A program made the translations under genes and the position numbers. The notes beneath the pieces were generated by a model that searched no databases, was not told where the DNA came from, and saw only the letters and a program-made list of their open reading frames with translations. This document shows, one piece after another, positions 32,257 through 41,478 of a DNA stretch of 64,000 bases. How positions within the stretch are numbered: position 1 is the first letter of the stretch; each line of letters begins with the position of its first letter. Source of the DNA: Psychrobacter arcticus 273-4 (GTDB lineage Bacteria; Pseudomonadota; Gammaproteobacteria; Pseudomonadales; Moraxellaceae). The DNA is taken from assembly GCF_000012305.1 (NCBI RefSeq), contig NC_007204.1, positions 2,586,702 to 2,650,701 on the forward strand, written 5' to 3'.

Positions 32257-32313
32257 GCGAGGGCAAAGCAGTACTTCGCTCCTTCCTCGCTTAGGTTGCG
32301 TCTTTGCCAACCT
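32257..32313. repeat. Structured intercistronic element after hisH
   Basis: Two adjacent hairpins occur: GCGAGG/CCTCGC (32257-32262 with 32285-32290) and AGGTTG/CAACCT (32293-32298 with 32308-32313). A 63-codon frame crosses the element on the minus strand but overlaps the hisH end and shows no domain. I read it as a palindromic repeat-like element rather than a gene. No second copy was found in this window. Confidence 0.4.
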
Positions 32314-32348
32314 ATTTGACAGCTCAACCAAATATGTCATGCTTATTT

Positions 32349-32993
32349 TTAAATATCCCAATCCACAAAATTCTTTAATAACTGCAAGCCTGCAGTATGG
32401 CTTTTTTCAGGATGGAATTGGGTAGCAAATAAGTTATCTTGCAAGATACTGGCACAAAACGGCTGACCATAATCGCAAATAGCAGCCACTTGCGAGCTGT
32501 CTGCTGGCTCACAGTAATAACTGTGCACAAAATAAAAATGCGCCTTATCTTCGATACCATTCCACAATGGATGCTCAAAATTCATGCCGCTAATGGTATT
32601 CCAGCCCATGTGCGGTACTTTTATCTGCACCCCTTTTTCATCTTTCCATTCTGGGTTAAAAGCCGGTACTGTGCCATCTAAGATACTCAGACAAGGCGTG
32701 CCACCATTTTCAGCAGACTGCTCAAATAACGCCTGCATGCCAACACAGATAGCCATGACGGGCTTATTAAATATCGCCTGACGTATGACATCATCAATAC
32801 CTGCCTCATGCATGCCAGCGATACAATCACGCATGGCGCCGACACCAGGGAAGAAAATCTTATCCGCAGCAGCGACGACTTTAGGGTCATTGGTGATAGA
32901 GACTTCCGCCCCTACCGCAGACAATGCTTTGCTGGCAGAGTGTAAATTACCCATACCATAATCTAATAGTGCGATTTTTGTGGCTCGACTCAT
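32349..32993 (-). CDS. hisH: HisH, glutamine amidotransferase subunit of IGP synthase
   Basis: Provides ammonia from glutamine to HisF in imidazole glycerol phosphate synthesis (214 aa). The N-terminal [21 protein letters not shown] and [10 protein letters not shown] (nucleophile Cys) are present, together with QFHPEKSH near the C-terminus for the catalytic His/Glu. The usual GICLGMQ reads AICVGMQ here. Its ATG directly follows the hisB TAG, so the two are translationally coupled. hisF is not in the window. Confidence 0.96.
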
Positions 32994-33659
32994 CTAAAAC
33001 GCCTCTTTGGTCGATGGCAAGGTGTTTAGCGCACGCTCATCATATTCACATGCCATACGTAAGGCACGAGCAAAGGCTTTAAAGGTAGATTCGATTTGAT
33101 GATGACTGTTTTTACCTTTGAGATTGTCTAAATGTACCGTCATCCACGAATGATTGACGAAACCGTAGAAAAACTCACTAAATAAATCGACATCAAAAGT
33201 GCCCACATGCGAGCGCGTAAATGGAATCTCCATATGTAAACCTGGACGTCCTGACAAATCAACCACTGCACGCGTCAATGACTCATCGAGTGGCGCATAA
33301 AAATGCCCATAACGACGGATGCCTTTTTTATCGCCTAGTGCTTTGTTAAATGCCTGACCAAGCGTAATACCTGTATCTTCAACACTGTGGTGATCATCAA
33401 TAAAGGTATCGCCCGTACATTTGATATCTAAGTCAAACAAACCGTGACGCTTGATTTGGTCAATCATATGATCCAAAAACGGTACGCCAGTGTCCACAGT
33501 CCCTTGACCCGTACCATCAAGATTGACCGTACAGGTCACTTGCGTCTCAGCAGTAATACGCTCAACGGTTGCGATACGTTCAGGGCGACCATGTAGGTTG
33601 TGGCCTGATGATGAAGCGGGAATTTGATCTTGAGATGGTGCAGTAGAGTTGACTGTCAT
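32994..33659 (-). CDS. hisB: Imidazoleglycerol-phosphate dehydratase
   Basis: Dehydrates IGP in histidine synthesis (221 aa). It is the monofunctional form without the HAD phosphatase domain found in E. coli. Manganese-site motifs [24 protein letters not shown], and [11 protein letters not shown] are intact. I chose ATG 33659 because GAAGG lies 6 bases upstream. A longer frame begins nine codons earlier. The first 35 residues are a low-complexity extension. It forms an operon with hisH. Confidence 0.95.
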
Positions 33660-33830
33660 GGCTACCTTCTGTAAATATAAAAGCAATCTATAAGGATAGG
33701 GCTAAGAATAAGCCCCTAATATAAAAACAATAAAATGGTAATTATTGAAAACGGGTTAAAGTCGTCCTATCTAAGAATATTAGGATTAAGATAGGCTGGT
33801 CATTATCTATCTTCATCATAGCAAACCCTA

Positions 33831-33968
33831 TCATTTACTGCCATGACCAAGCAGTAAACCACGCACAAAATTCTCCCATTCTGCTAAAATAATAGCTTCA
33901 GTTTTATCAATCGTGACCTTTGCTGATTCTATTATGCCTTGCTGGATCAAATTATAGGAATTAAACAT
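33831..33968 (-). CDS. Possible 45-aa protein, start overlapping the divergent gene
   Basis: From ATG 33968 the frame encodes a 45-aa amphipathic helix-like peptide (FNSYNLIQQGIIESAKVTI, then EWENFVRGLLLGHG) whose codon use looks natural. Its ATG shares the CATG with the start of the plus-strand gene at 33967, so the two would begin back to back. It lacks a well-spaced Shine-Dalgarno sequence. I do not recognise a family. Confidence 0.3.
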   Translation of the reverse strand: MFNSYNLIQQGIIESAKVTIDKTEAIILAEWENFVRGLLLGHGSK

Positions 33969-34389
33969 GCCTTTAGAAGCCATTGCCATCAATAGTCTGG
34001 ATGCGCCACTCATCAAAAAGCCTGCTCGTGAAAACGAATTAGCTGAGCGCTTGCAAGCACTTTATGACACGGATGATAGCCAGCCTGATGGTGCTGAAGT
34101 ATTGGCTATTATTGAGCAAGGTTTTAAACGTGGTCAAACTTTGTATGTCGGTATGTTTAATGACAAGCCTATCGCCGCGGTTGCCTGCTTTGATGATGGG
34201 CAAACCGATGCCAAACGCTTGCAATATCTGACGGTACATCTACAAAATCGTGGTCGCGCGATTGACGCTAAGTTTATCAAGCTAGTCTATGATGCCGAAG
34301 TCAAAAAAGGCGTGCGTGCATTTGTTCCTGTCGATGCCGATATCCATCGTATTATGAGTGAATACGAGCTACTACGTGTAAAGGACTAA
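33967..34389 (+). CDS. PanZ/PanM-like acetyltransferase-fold protein
   Basis: 140 aa, cytosolic. The segment MFNDKPIAAVACFDDGQ followed by RLQYLTVHLQNRGRAID resembles a short GNAT core such as PanZ/PanM, which in enterobacteria activates PanD cleavage in an acetyl-CoA-dependent way. The C-terminus is not a standard GNAT end, so the catalytic status is unclear. AGGAA lies 6 bases before the ATG. No pan gene is in the window, so the pantothenate link is from family resemblance only. Confidence 0.5.
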   Translation: MPLEAIAINSLDAPLIKKPARENELAERLQALYDTDDSQPDGAEVLAIIEQGFKRGQTLYVGMFNDKPIAAVACFDDGQTDAKRLQYLTVHLQNRGRAIDAKFIKLVYDAEVKKGVRAFVPVDADIHRIMSEYELLRVKD

Positions 34390-34465
34390 TTTTAGGCTAA
34401 ATAGGCTTATTTCGATGAATAGTTCATTATTTTTGCCCTTTTATCACATATAATGTAAAAACCCC

Positions 34466-34494
34466 TTGACAGCAACCGCTATATTTAGTTTAAT
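34466..34494 (+). promoter_or_regulatory. Promoter of tRNA-Phe
   Basis: TTGACA (34466-34471) and TTTAAT (34489-34494) are 17 bases apart, about 18 bases before the tRNA 5' end, with a GC-rich discriminator (AGCGCC) as in stable RNA promoters. Confidence 0.8.
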
Positions 34495-34511
34495 AGCGCC
34501 TCAACGAAGAC

Positions 34512-34587
34512 GGCTCGATAGCTCAGTCGGTAGAGCAACGGATTGAAAATCCGTGTGTCGGCAGTTCGAACCTGCCTCGAGCCACCA
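34512..34587 (+). tRNA. tRNA-Phe (GAA anticodon)
   Basis: A 76-nt tRNA, 5' GGCTCGATAGCTCAG, with anticodon loop TTGAAAA giving GAA, T-arm GGCAGTTCGAACCTGCC and 3' CGAGCCACCA with encoded CCA. All arms pair. It stands alone with its own promoter and terminator, between a PanZ-like gene and a DUF4385 gene. I see no integration scar beside it. Confidence 0.97.
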
Positions 34588-34604
34588 TTCGTTTAAAGTA
34601 TTCT

Positions 34605-34640
34605 AAAAAGCCTCAAACATAAATGTTTGAGGCTTTTTTT
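34605..34640 (+). terminator. Terminator after tRNA-Phe
   Basis: AAGCCTCAAACAT and ATGTTTGAGGCTT form a perfect 13-bp stem around AA, followed by a T-run. Confidence 0.9.
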
Positions 34641-34764
34641 ATGGCTGGAATAATAGCTAGCTTCCATTAATCCTCACTTTCACTTATCTATAACATATCT
34701 GTGCTACATTTAAATAGTGTCAGCTCTTTATACTAAGGCTATCTATGGACAGCCAATAGGTAAG

Positions 34765-35268
34765 ATGATGAGAGAGTTTGATTATGATTTGGATTATAAG
34801 AATCTAGATTTGCGCGCACAGCCTGAGCTGTACCGTGTCGGTCGTGGTGAGCAAGGGGTGCTACTGGTAGAGCCTTATAAGTCTGAGATACTGCCGCACT
34901 GGCGCTTTGCTACTCCACAGATTGCGACAGAAAGTAGCGATACCATTTATCAGATGTTTTTGGATTATCTGGCAGCCGATGACTTTGTCGGAGCCGATAT
35001 GGCACGCAAATTTATCCAAATGGGTTTTACCCGCGCCCGCCGCTATGCCAATCATAAGGGCGGAAAAAAATATAAAGGGGTTGTCCCCGATGATAAAAAA
35101 GGTCAAAGTGGTGCTCATGGTCGTGAAGAGCTACCTCGGCAAATCGAAGATCCTATCAAAGCAGAGTCTGCACGTATCTTTAAAGAGAAATGGGATTTAT
35201 GCCGTGAAAACCAAACCTATTTAGATATGAAAGCTGAACACCGTGAGCGCTATAAAGAGATTGAGTAA
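34765..35268 (+). CDS. DUF4385 family protein
   Basis: About 168 aa, soluble and charged, of the uncharacterised DUF4385 group. The FDYDLDYKNLDLRAQPELYR segment near the N-terminus and MGFTRARRYANHKGGKKY (about 100-118) look characteristic. The ATG at 34765 follows AGGTAAG and is preferred to the GTG at 34717, which has no Shine-Dalgarno sequence. The function is unknown. It is monocistronic, downstream of the tRNA-Phe terminator. Confidence 0.7.
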   Translation: MMREFDYDLDYKNLDLRAQPELYRVGRGEQGVLLVEPYKSEILPHWRFATPQIATESSDTIYQMFLDYLAADDFVGADMARKFIQMGFTRARRYANHKGGKKYKGVVPDDKKGQSGAHGREELPRQIEDPIKAESARIFKEKWDLCRENQTYLDMKAEHRERYKEIE

Positions 35269-35365
35269 GCTAGCAAAATTAAGACTGACTGGTTTCTTAT
35301 GCTATGGTAATCACCATTAAGCAAGTACTAATCAAAAAATGCAGTATTTTTAACGGGCGGAAATA

Positions 35366-36058
35366 ATGGATAAGCAACTTTTAATTTTTGATTTTGACGG
35401 CACCCTTATTGATAGCGTGCCAGATTTGGCTGATGCTGTGAACGCTATGCTCACCACCCTTGGCAAAGCACCTTACCCTATCGATACCATTCGTAACTGG
35501 GTCGGTAATGGCTCAAGGATGCTCGTTGAGCGCGCTTTGGTAGGTAAAATAGAAGTGTCAGAGGGTGAGTTAGCTAAAGAAACCATTGACCATGCTGAGC
35601 AAGTATTTTTTGATGCTTATAGCAAAATGGGTGGCAGTAAAACTGTCGCCTATCCAAACGTGGATAGTGGACTGAAAAAACTAAAAGCCGCGGGGTTTAA
35701 GTTGGCATTAGTCACCAATAAGCCGATTCGTTTCGTACCCAAAATATTACAGTTTTTTGGCTGGCATGATATATTTAGCGAAGTGCTTGGCGGTGATAGT
35801 TTGCCTACTAAAAAACCAGATCCCGCACCGCTATTGCACGTCTGTGAGGTATTGAATATTAATCCAGCTCAAGCAGTCATGATTGGTGATTCAATAAACG
35901 ATATTTTAGCAGGGCAAAATGCCAATATGGATACCCTTGGATTGTCTTATGGTTATAACTATGGGCAAGATATTCGTCAGCTTAATCCTACCGAAGCCTT
36001 TGATGACTTTAGCGCTTTGGTTGACTACCTCTTAAAGGCTTACCCTGCAAACAATTAA
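35366..36058 (+). CDS. gph: Phosphoglycolate phosphatase (HAD family)
   Basis: A HAD-superfamily phosphatase (230 aa) that clears 2-phosphoglycolate formed in DNA repair. Motif I FDFDGTLIDS is at residues 7-16, motif II is LALVTNKPI, motif III is the Lys in TKKPDPAP, and motif IV is GDSINDILAG. The cap domain lies between motifs I and II, as in Gph. GGGCGG precedes the ATG. It is convergent with comM. Confidence 0.93.
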   Translation: MDKQLLIFDFDGTLIDSVPDLADAVNAMLTTLGKAPYPIDTIRNWVGNGSRMLVERALVGKIEVSEGELAKETIDHAEQVFFDAYSKMGGSKTVAYPNVDSGLKKLKAAGFKLALVTNKPIRFVPKILQFFGWHDIFSEVLGGDSLPTKKPDPAPLLHVCEVLNINPAQAVMIGDSINDILAGQNANMDTLGLSYGYNYGQDIRQLNPTEAFDDFSALVDYLLKAYPANN

Positions 36059-36070
36059 ACCCCAAAACTA

Positions 36071-37621
36071 TCATTTATTGCGATAACTTAGCGCTTCAGA
36101 TACATGGGCGCTCGTGATATCAGCGCTGTCAGCCAAATCTGCAATCGTCCGTGCGACGCGTAATACCCGATGATAGCCACGAGCAGATAAATTCAGGCGT
36201 TGCTGAGCAAGCTGTAATAATTGCTGCTCGCCTTCTCCTAGCTGAATATATTTATCAATTTCACTAGGACTAAGCTCATTATTGACCTTTTTCTGGCGTA
36301 TTAATTGGCGATTATGTGCTGCAGATACTCGAGTACGTACTTGCCCAGAGGTTTCTCCCGCTTGAGCATTTTGTAGATCGGCAATCGGCAATGCTGGTAC
36401 CGTAATATGCAAATCAATACGATCAAGTAGCGGTCCTGACAATTTATCTTGATAGCGTTTAATCTGCTCAGGTCGGCAACGACACCGCCCTGACCCATCA
36501 CCATCATAGCCACAAGGGCACGGATTCATAGCCGCCACCAATTGAAAATTTGCTGGAAAGGTTATTTGCGAGTTAGCACGACTAATGGTTATTTGCTTTG
36601 CCTCTAATGGTTGGCGCAGCACTTCTAACACCGTGCGATCGAACTCCGGTAATTCATCAAGGAATAATACCCCTTTATTCGCAAGGGTAATCTCACCGGG
36701 TTTAGGACGTGAACCACCACCGACCAATGCTACCGCTGATATCGTATGGTGAACTTGTCTGAATGGACGTGTGCCATAACTATAATCACTGTCGGCAACT
36801 GAGTAAGTGCTTGCAACCTCTAACGCATCTTCCGCGCTCAAATCTGGCAAAATAGTCGGCAGTCGTGATGCCATTAAGGTTTTACCTGAACCCGGTGGTC
36901 CTGTAAATAACAGTGAATGACCACCAGCGGCGGCAATCTCTAAAGCACGCCGAGCATGATGCTGTCCTTTGACATCAGCTAAATCTACTTGATAACCAAT
37001 ATGCGGCTGGACTGGACTGGGCTGCACCACCTCTAAACGCTCATCTAAAAGGCTAGCATCTGTTAAGGACTGCAAGTGATTACAGACGGCCTTTAAGTTT
37101 GGCGCTGCCAATACGGATATTCCATCCACACGGCTAGCCTCTACCCCATTCATACTTGGGACGATCAATTGCCGTGATGGTGACATTATCTGCTCATCAT
37201 CTTGTAAAAGTTGCGCTGCCAATACCTCAGCTTTTATCGCCCGTGCGACCGCTAAGCTACCGCTTACTTGGCGCAGCTCGCCATTGAGTGCCAACTCACC
37301 GATAAACTCAAACCCTGCCAGCATCTCTGGATCTAACTGATCACTGGCTGCCAAAATACCGATAGCAATAGGCAAATCAAGACGAGCGCCGTCTTTAGGT
37401 AAATCTGCCGGCGCTAAATTAATCGTCAAGCGTCTATTAGGAAACTGAAAACCAGAATTAAGAATCGCTGAGCGTACTCTATCTTTACTTTCACGTACCG
37501 CCGCTTCAGGCAAACCAACAATAGTCAATGCTGGCAACCCTTGAGACAGATGTACTTCAATAATCACCTTAGGTGCATGCAGTCCGACGACTGAGCGGGT
37601 ATAGACTTGAGCAAATGACAT
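36071..37621 (-). CDS. comM: ComM/YifB family AAA+ ATPase
   Basis: A Mg-chelatase-like AAA+ protein (516 aa). ComM is known as a hexameric helicase that promotes branch migration during natural transformation. An N-terminal Lon-like domain (about 1-165) is followed by the AAA module with Walker A GPPGSGKT near 232 and Walker B FLDELPEF near 319, and by a Cys cluster NPCPCGYDGDGSGRCRCR unique to the family. dprA, another competence gene, is in the same window. Confidence 0.94.
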   Translation of the reverse strand: MSFAQVYTRSVVGLHAPKVIIEVHLSQGLPALTIVGLPEAAVRESKDRVRSAILNSGFQFPNRRLTINLAPADLPKDGARLDLPIAIGILAASDQLDPEMLAGFEFIGELALNGELRQVSGSLAVARAIKAEVLAAQLLQDDEQIMSPSRQLIVPSMNGVEASRVDGISVLAAPNLKAVCNHLQSLTDASLLDERLEVVQPSPVQPHIGYQVDLADVKGQHHARRALEIAAAGGHSLLFTGPPGSGKTLMASRLPTILPDLSAEDALEVASTYSVADSDYSYGTRPFRQVHHTISAVALVGGGSRPKPGEITLANKGVLFLDELPEFDRTVLEVLRQPLEAKQITISRANSQITFPANFQLVAAMNPCPCGYDGDGSGRCRCRPEQIKRYQDKLSGPLLDRIDLHITVPALPIADLQNAQAGETSGQVRTRVSAAHNRQLIRQKKVNNELSPSEIDKYIQLGEGEQQLLQLAQQRLNLSARGYHRVLRVARTIADLADSADITSAHVSEALSYRNK

Positions 37622-37925
37622 GAGCCCTTCCTAATATAGAGATTTATCGATAATAGAGTATTATCAATAAGTGCGCAAATATTGTGTTTTTATTTCTGAG
37701 TTATTGAATGATAATCTTATTTTTTAGGTATTATCTCTAAACTCATCCTTTATATGGTATTAACCACCTCGCTGTCCATGCCAATATAAGCGATGATTTG
37801 TTATACTAGTCATCACTTATTTCAATAGTCTTTTTATTGGCTTTTTTAAGAAATACCGCTATTAGAAAAACCATAAATTTCTTAAGCAAAAATAGCAATT
37901 GATACAGTCAAACGAGGAATCTCGC
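37622..37925. other. Intergenic region between divergent comM and hemN
   Basis: About 300 bp, AT-rich. It should hold promoters for both genes, but I see no convincing -35/-10 pair and no operator. A TTGATACAGTCAAA near the hemN start only superficially resembles an FNR box. Confidence 0.4.
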
Positions 37926-39470
37926 ATGTCAGACCAATTCGATATCAATAGTGCACCTGAGCACACCATTAATGCGAGCGAGCAGCCCACCACGGTGCGT
38001 CCCGTTATGCAACCGGACAATCCATATGCTAGTACTCGTGGCAGCATTACCAGCAAACAGTTGCCAGCATTCGATCAAGATATCATTAATAAGTATAATC
38101 GCTCGGGGCCGCGCTATACCTCTTACCCAACCGCTTTAGAATTTTTACCTATGCCAGAAGGGCTTGAGACAAAAATCCTCCGAGAGCGCGAATCTCATGC
38201 TCCGTTATCGCTCTATTTCCATATTCCATTTTGTCGTCACCTTTGCTACTACTGTGCTTGCAATAAAATCATCACCAAAAAGAACAGCGATGCGGGCGAT
38301 TATTTAGCGTATCTGATAGCTGAGATCAAGCACAAATGCAGCTTATTAACCCCACCAGAAAATGGCAAAAAACCACTGGTTAAGCAGCTACATCTTGGTG
38401 GCGGTACGCCAACCTTTTTACAAGATAATGAGTTGATAGAGTTGTGGGAATTCTTGCAGACCCAGTTTGAGTTTTTACCAGAAGACCAGGGCGATTATTC
38501 TATCGAAATTGATCCACGCGAGTTGAGTGGCGAGACATTAAAAGTGTTGCGTCATCTTGGTTTTAACCGTATCAGCTTAGGCGTACAAGATTTAGATGAA
38601 ACCGTACAAGTGGCGGTCAATCGTGTGCATTCAGCAAAATTAATTGAAAATGTGTTACTAGAGGCGCGCGCGTTAGGTTTCCATTCCATCAATGTCGATC
38701 TGATCTATGGTTTACCACATCAAATGCCAGAAACCTTAGATAAAACTGTACGCCGTATCATTGAGATGTCACCAGATCGTTTATCGGTATTTAATTATGC
38801 CCATTTACCTGAGCGCTTTAAATCTCAACGACAAATTAAAGAGGCGGACTTACCTACTCCGGCTGCCAAGCTTACGATGCTCGGTAATACCATCAATACC
38901 TTAACCGAAGCAGGCTATCAATATATTGGTATTGACCATTTTGCCAAACCTGATGACGAGCTTGCCGTTGCCCAGCGTGAAGGTAAATTGCATCGTAACT
39001 TTCAAGGCTATACCATCATGGGCGACTGTGATTTATTGGGTTTTGGCGTCTCTTCCATCAGTCAAATTGCCAATGCCAATAGCAGCTATATCCTACAAAA
39101 TCATACCGATTTGCAGGTTTATAAAGACAATATCGATGCGGCGCGCTATAACGCTACAATCATGCCCGCGGTCAACGTGATTAAAACCTCTATCAAGGAT
39201 CGCTTACGTGAGTACGTGATTATGAATTTATTGTGTCACGATTATATGGATTTTAGAGACATCAATCAGAAATTTGGTATCGATGCCATTACCTACTTTA
39301 TTAATGAGATTCAACAACTGGGTCAAATGCAAGAAGACCGCTTGATTGATATGGATGCTGCTGGTATTCGAGTGTTACCAAGAGGTCGCTTATTGGGTCG
39401 CAACGTAGCTATGGTATTCGATGAATATCTGGATAAAAAACATAAAGATCGCTTCTCAAAAGTTATCTAA
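37926..39470 (+). CDS. hemN: Oxygen-independent coproporphyrinogen III oxidase (radical SAM)
   Basis: Converts coproporphyrinogen III to protoporphyrinogen IX without oxygen in heme synthesis (about 514 aa). The N-terminal RYTSYPTALEF and the radical SAM FHIPFCRHLCYYCACN (CxxxCxxCxC) mark true HemN rather than HemW, followed by HLGGGTPTFL. The ATG at 37926 follows GAGGAA with 6-base spacing. An upstream in-frame ATG at 37899 lacks one. Residues 1-45 are a low-complexity extension. Confidence 0.96.
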   Translation: MSDQFDINSAPEHTINASEQPTTVRPVMQPDNPYASTRGSITSKQLPAFDQDIINKYNRSGPRYTSYPTALEFLPMPEGLETKILRERESHAPLSLYFHIPFCRHLCYYCACNKIITKKNSDAGDYLAYLIAEIKHKCSLLTPPENGKKPLVKQLHLGGGTPTFLQDNELIELWEFLQTQFEFLPEDQGDYSIEIDPRELSGETLKVLRHLGFNRISLGVQDLDETVQVAVNRVHSAKLIENVLLEARALGFHSINVDLIYGLPHQMPETLDKTVRRIIEMSPDRLSVFNYAHLPERFKSQRQIKEADLPTPAAKLTMLGNTINTLTEAGYQYIGIDHFAKPDDELAVAQREGKLHRNFQGYTIMGDCDLLGFGVSSISQIANANSSYILQNHTDLQVYKDNIDAARYNATIMPAVNVIKTSIKDRLREYVIMNLLCHDYMDFRDINQKFGIDAITYFINEIQQLGQMQEDRLIDMDAAGIRVLPRGRLLGRNVAMVFDEYLDKKHKDRFSKVI

Positions 39471-39557
39471 GCTTTAAAAAAACAATAGGTCACGCAAAAA
39501 GAACCATCAAAAAAATCTTGAGTAAATTCAGGTCAAAAAAATAGCTAGCGCCTTAGA

Positions 39558-39695
39558 TATAGTCGGTGAAAAGTAATATCGATACAACACGTACTGCTGG
39601 TGCAAATTTTTCTTGCTTGCTGTGCCTACGCAGACAGAGGCTGCAAAAAATTTACACCAGCAATACTGTAGCGACTTTAAAGTATTTCAACTATA
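39558..39695 (+). mobile_element. MITE-A copy 2 (138 bp)
   Basis: From TATAGTCGGTGAAAAG to TATTTCAACTATA, between the convergent hemN and qmcA. The ends are TA-bounded and the internal inverted repeat GCTGGTGCAAATTTTT/AAAAAATTTACACCAGC is present. No separate terminator is visible in the 280-bp gap, so the element may serve as one. Confidence 0.85.
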
Positions 39696-39750
39696 TTTAC
39701 TGACTATTTTTATAAGTGATAGCGATAGCATGTGCTTAAATTATAGTGTT

Positions 39751-40611
39751 TTAAACCTTAAGCTTATCACCGACCATGCCTTTTACGGTACTTAGAATGT
39801 CAGCGGGTAATACCACCATTTTTGAGTTATCAGACTCAGCCAGCTGACGAATCGCTTTGATGTACTGCTCGCCTAGTAAGTAGACAATCGGCATCTCTTC
39901 AGTACCCATCGCAGCAGTGATCAGACGGATAGATTCTTCAGAGCCTTTTGCCAGTACCACTTGAGCCTCAGCGTCACGGCGTGAGGCCTCTAAACGCCCA
40001 TCTGCCTCTAGGATAGCGGCTTGCTTTTGACCATCAGCACGGGTCACTGTCGCACGACGTAGACGCTCGGCGGCAGCCTGCTCTTCCATTGACGCTTGCA
40101 TCGTCTGCGAAGGATTAATATCCTGAATCTCGACCGTCTTTAGTGTGATACCCCAATCGGCAATATCTTCTGAGATGGCATGCTTTAGCTTCATTTTTAT
40201 TTCATCACGGCTAGATAAGGCACTATCAAGATCCATCTCACCAATGATTGAACGTAAAGACGTCTGTACCAGATTACGGATACCGTACTCATAATCTTCG
40301 ATGCCATAGACCGCTTTATCAGGGCGAATAATATTAATATAAGCGACAGCGTTAGCGATAATAACCACGTTATCTCGGGTAATGACTTCTTGTGATGGAA
40401 TATCAAGGACGATGTCTTTGGTCGTAACTTTGTAAGAAACATCATCAACATAAGGGATAATTAGGTTTAATCCCGGTTCTAGGGTTTGGCTATATTTACC
40501 TAAGCGCTGTACCACCCACTTATAACCTTGCGGGACGATTCGCACCCCTTTGAAAACAGTAAAGACGACCAGTGCAACCAAAACCACCATGACAACACTA
40601 AAGCTTTCCAT
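39751..40611 (-). CDS. qmcA: SPFH/stomatin-family membrane protein (QmcA-like)
   Basis: 286 aa. One N-terminal membrane helix (about 5-22) leads into a band-7/SPFH domain (VRIVPQGYKWVVQRLGKYSQ, PGLNLIIPYVD), then a helical region with EEQAAAERLRRATV and a short C-terminal part. It belongs to the QmcA/paraslipin group tied to membrane microdomains and FtsH quality control. It is 15 bases downstream of nfeD, the usual partner, on the same strand. Confidence 0.92.
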   Translation of the reverse strand: MESFSVVMVVLVALVVFTVFKGVRIVPQGYKWVVQRLGKYSQTLEPGLNLIIPYVDDVSYKVTTKDIVLDIPSQEVITRDNVVIIANAVAYINIIRPDKAVYGIEDYEYGIRNLVQTSLRSIIGEMDLDSALSSRDEIKMKLKHAISEDIADWGITLKTVEIQDINPSQTMQASMEEQAAAERLRRATVTRADGQKQAAILEADGRLEASRRDAEAQVVLAKGSEESIRLITAAMGTEEMPIVYLLGEQYIKAIRQLAESDNSKMVVLPADILSTVKGMVGDKLKV

Positions 40612-40626
40612 AATTTATCCTTATTA

Positions 40627-41124
40627 TTATACGGGCGTATTTTGGCTCACAGCCGTTCTTGAATTCATACTACTCACAATCAGCTCATTACCAATGATAT
40701 CTGTCACCACCACTCGATCACCGACTGCCACTTGCTCACCACGGGTACGGCACATCCATTCAGCGGCACCCACAATAGGGACACTAAAACGTACCATACC
40801 TGCTCTATCTGCCTGTGGCTGCACAATAATCATACCTGTTTCACCGACGATCACACTGCCACCAAGTCCTGCTTTGGTACGATCTACAGATAAAGGTTTG
40901 ATAAATTTAAACCATGCCAGCAAGAATATAGCGGAGAGGAGTAACCAGATAATAATTTGTACGGAGATAGAGATAGGCAACAGCCATGTAAGCGCAGCCA
41001 CTATGATGGCAGCAGCACCAAACCAAAGGCTAGCAAAGGTTGGCACAAACATCTCGACAATCAATAACAAAAAGCCCAATACCAGCCAATGCCAAGGTTC
41101 TATCATCCAAAGCGTCTCCATCAT
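40627..41124 (-). CDS. NfeD family membrane protein
   Basis: 165 aa. Two to three helices in the first 80 residues (HWLVLGFLLLIVEMFVP and a WLLPISISVQIIIWLLLSAIF-like run split across two helices) are followed by an OB-fold C-terminal domain (GLGGSVIVGETGMIIV, VAVGDRVVV). NfeD proteins assist SPFH partners, and the downstream qmcA fits. It is first in a two-gene operon. A second Met at 41121 is an equally good start. Confidence 0.9.
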   Translation of the reverse strand: MMETLWMIEPWHWLVLGFLLLIVEMFVPTFASLWFGAAAIIVAALTWLLPISISVQIIIWLLLSAIFLLAWFKFIKPLSVDRTKAGLGGSVIVGETGMIIVQPQADRAGMVRFSVPIVGAAEWMCRTRGEQVAVGDRVVVTDIIGNELIVSSMNSRTAVSQNTPV

Positions 41125-41233
41125 TGCTATATACCCTATCTTTGTAATCCCAACTTTTAATGTAGCACATTTACTCCTCTAAGGACGTTTTAAAAGCGCT
41201 ATAAAAACAATATCTTAACCATATTAACTTTAG

Positions 41234-41275
41234 TAGTATTAAAGCGCATTCATATTTACCTTAAAACCAAGACTA
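41234..41275 (+). repeat. 42-bp direct repeat, left copy
   Basis: TAGTATTAAAGCGCATTC and following bases through GACTA immediately precede MITE-A copy 3. The same 42 bases, with one change, follow the element at 41410-41451. TA-target insertion alone would give only a two-base repeat. Confidence 0.85.
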
Positions 41276-41411
41276 TAGTTGAAATACTTTACGGTCGCTA
41301 CCGTATTGCTGGTATAAATTTTTTGCAGCCTCTGTCTGCGTAGGCACAGCAAGCAAGAAAAATTTGCACCAGTAGTACGTGTTGTATCGATATTACTTTT
41401 CACCGACTATA
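41274..41411 (-). mobile_element. MITE-A copy 3 (138 bp)
   Basis: Same family, orientation as copy 1, from TATAGTTGAAATAC to CACCGACTATA. It is bracketed by a 42-bp direct repeat and lies between the nfeD operon and the outer-membrane barrel gene. Confidence 0.85.
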
Positions 41412-41451
41412 GTATTAAGGCGCATTCATATTTACCTTAAAACCAAGACTA
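41410..41451 (+). repeat. 42-bp direct repeat, right copy
   Basis: TAGTATTAAGGCGCATTC and the following bases through GACTA match 41234-41275 with one mismatch (G for A). Confidence 0.85.
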
Positions 41452-41478
41452 GTATTGCGTTGTGCTTAAAAAAAAGCA

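Noticed and set aside
32170..32361. 63-codon frame after hisH
   Set aside because: It overlaps hisH, spans hairpin DNA and has no domain. I treat it as a repeat-like element.
33660..33830. Histidine leader peptide before hisB
   Set aside because: No run of His codons or attenuator pair is visible.
34512..34640. tRNA-Phe as an integration site for an island
   Set aside because: No repeated tRNA 3' end or integrase is nearby.
37910..37924. FNR/ANR-like box before hemN (TTGATACAGTCAAA)
   Set aside because: The half sites are out of register with the TTGAT-N4-ATCAA consensus.
40550..41182. 210-codon plus-strand frame
   Set aside because: It is antisense to the well-supported nfeD gene and has no independent evidence.
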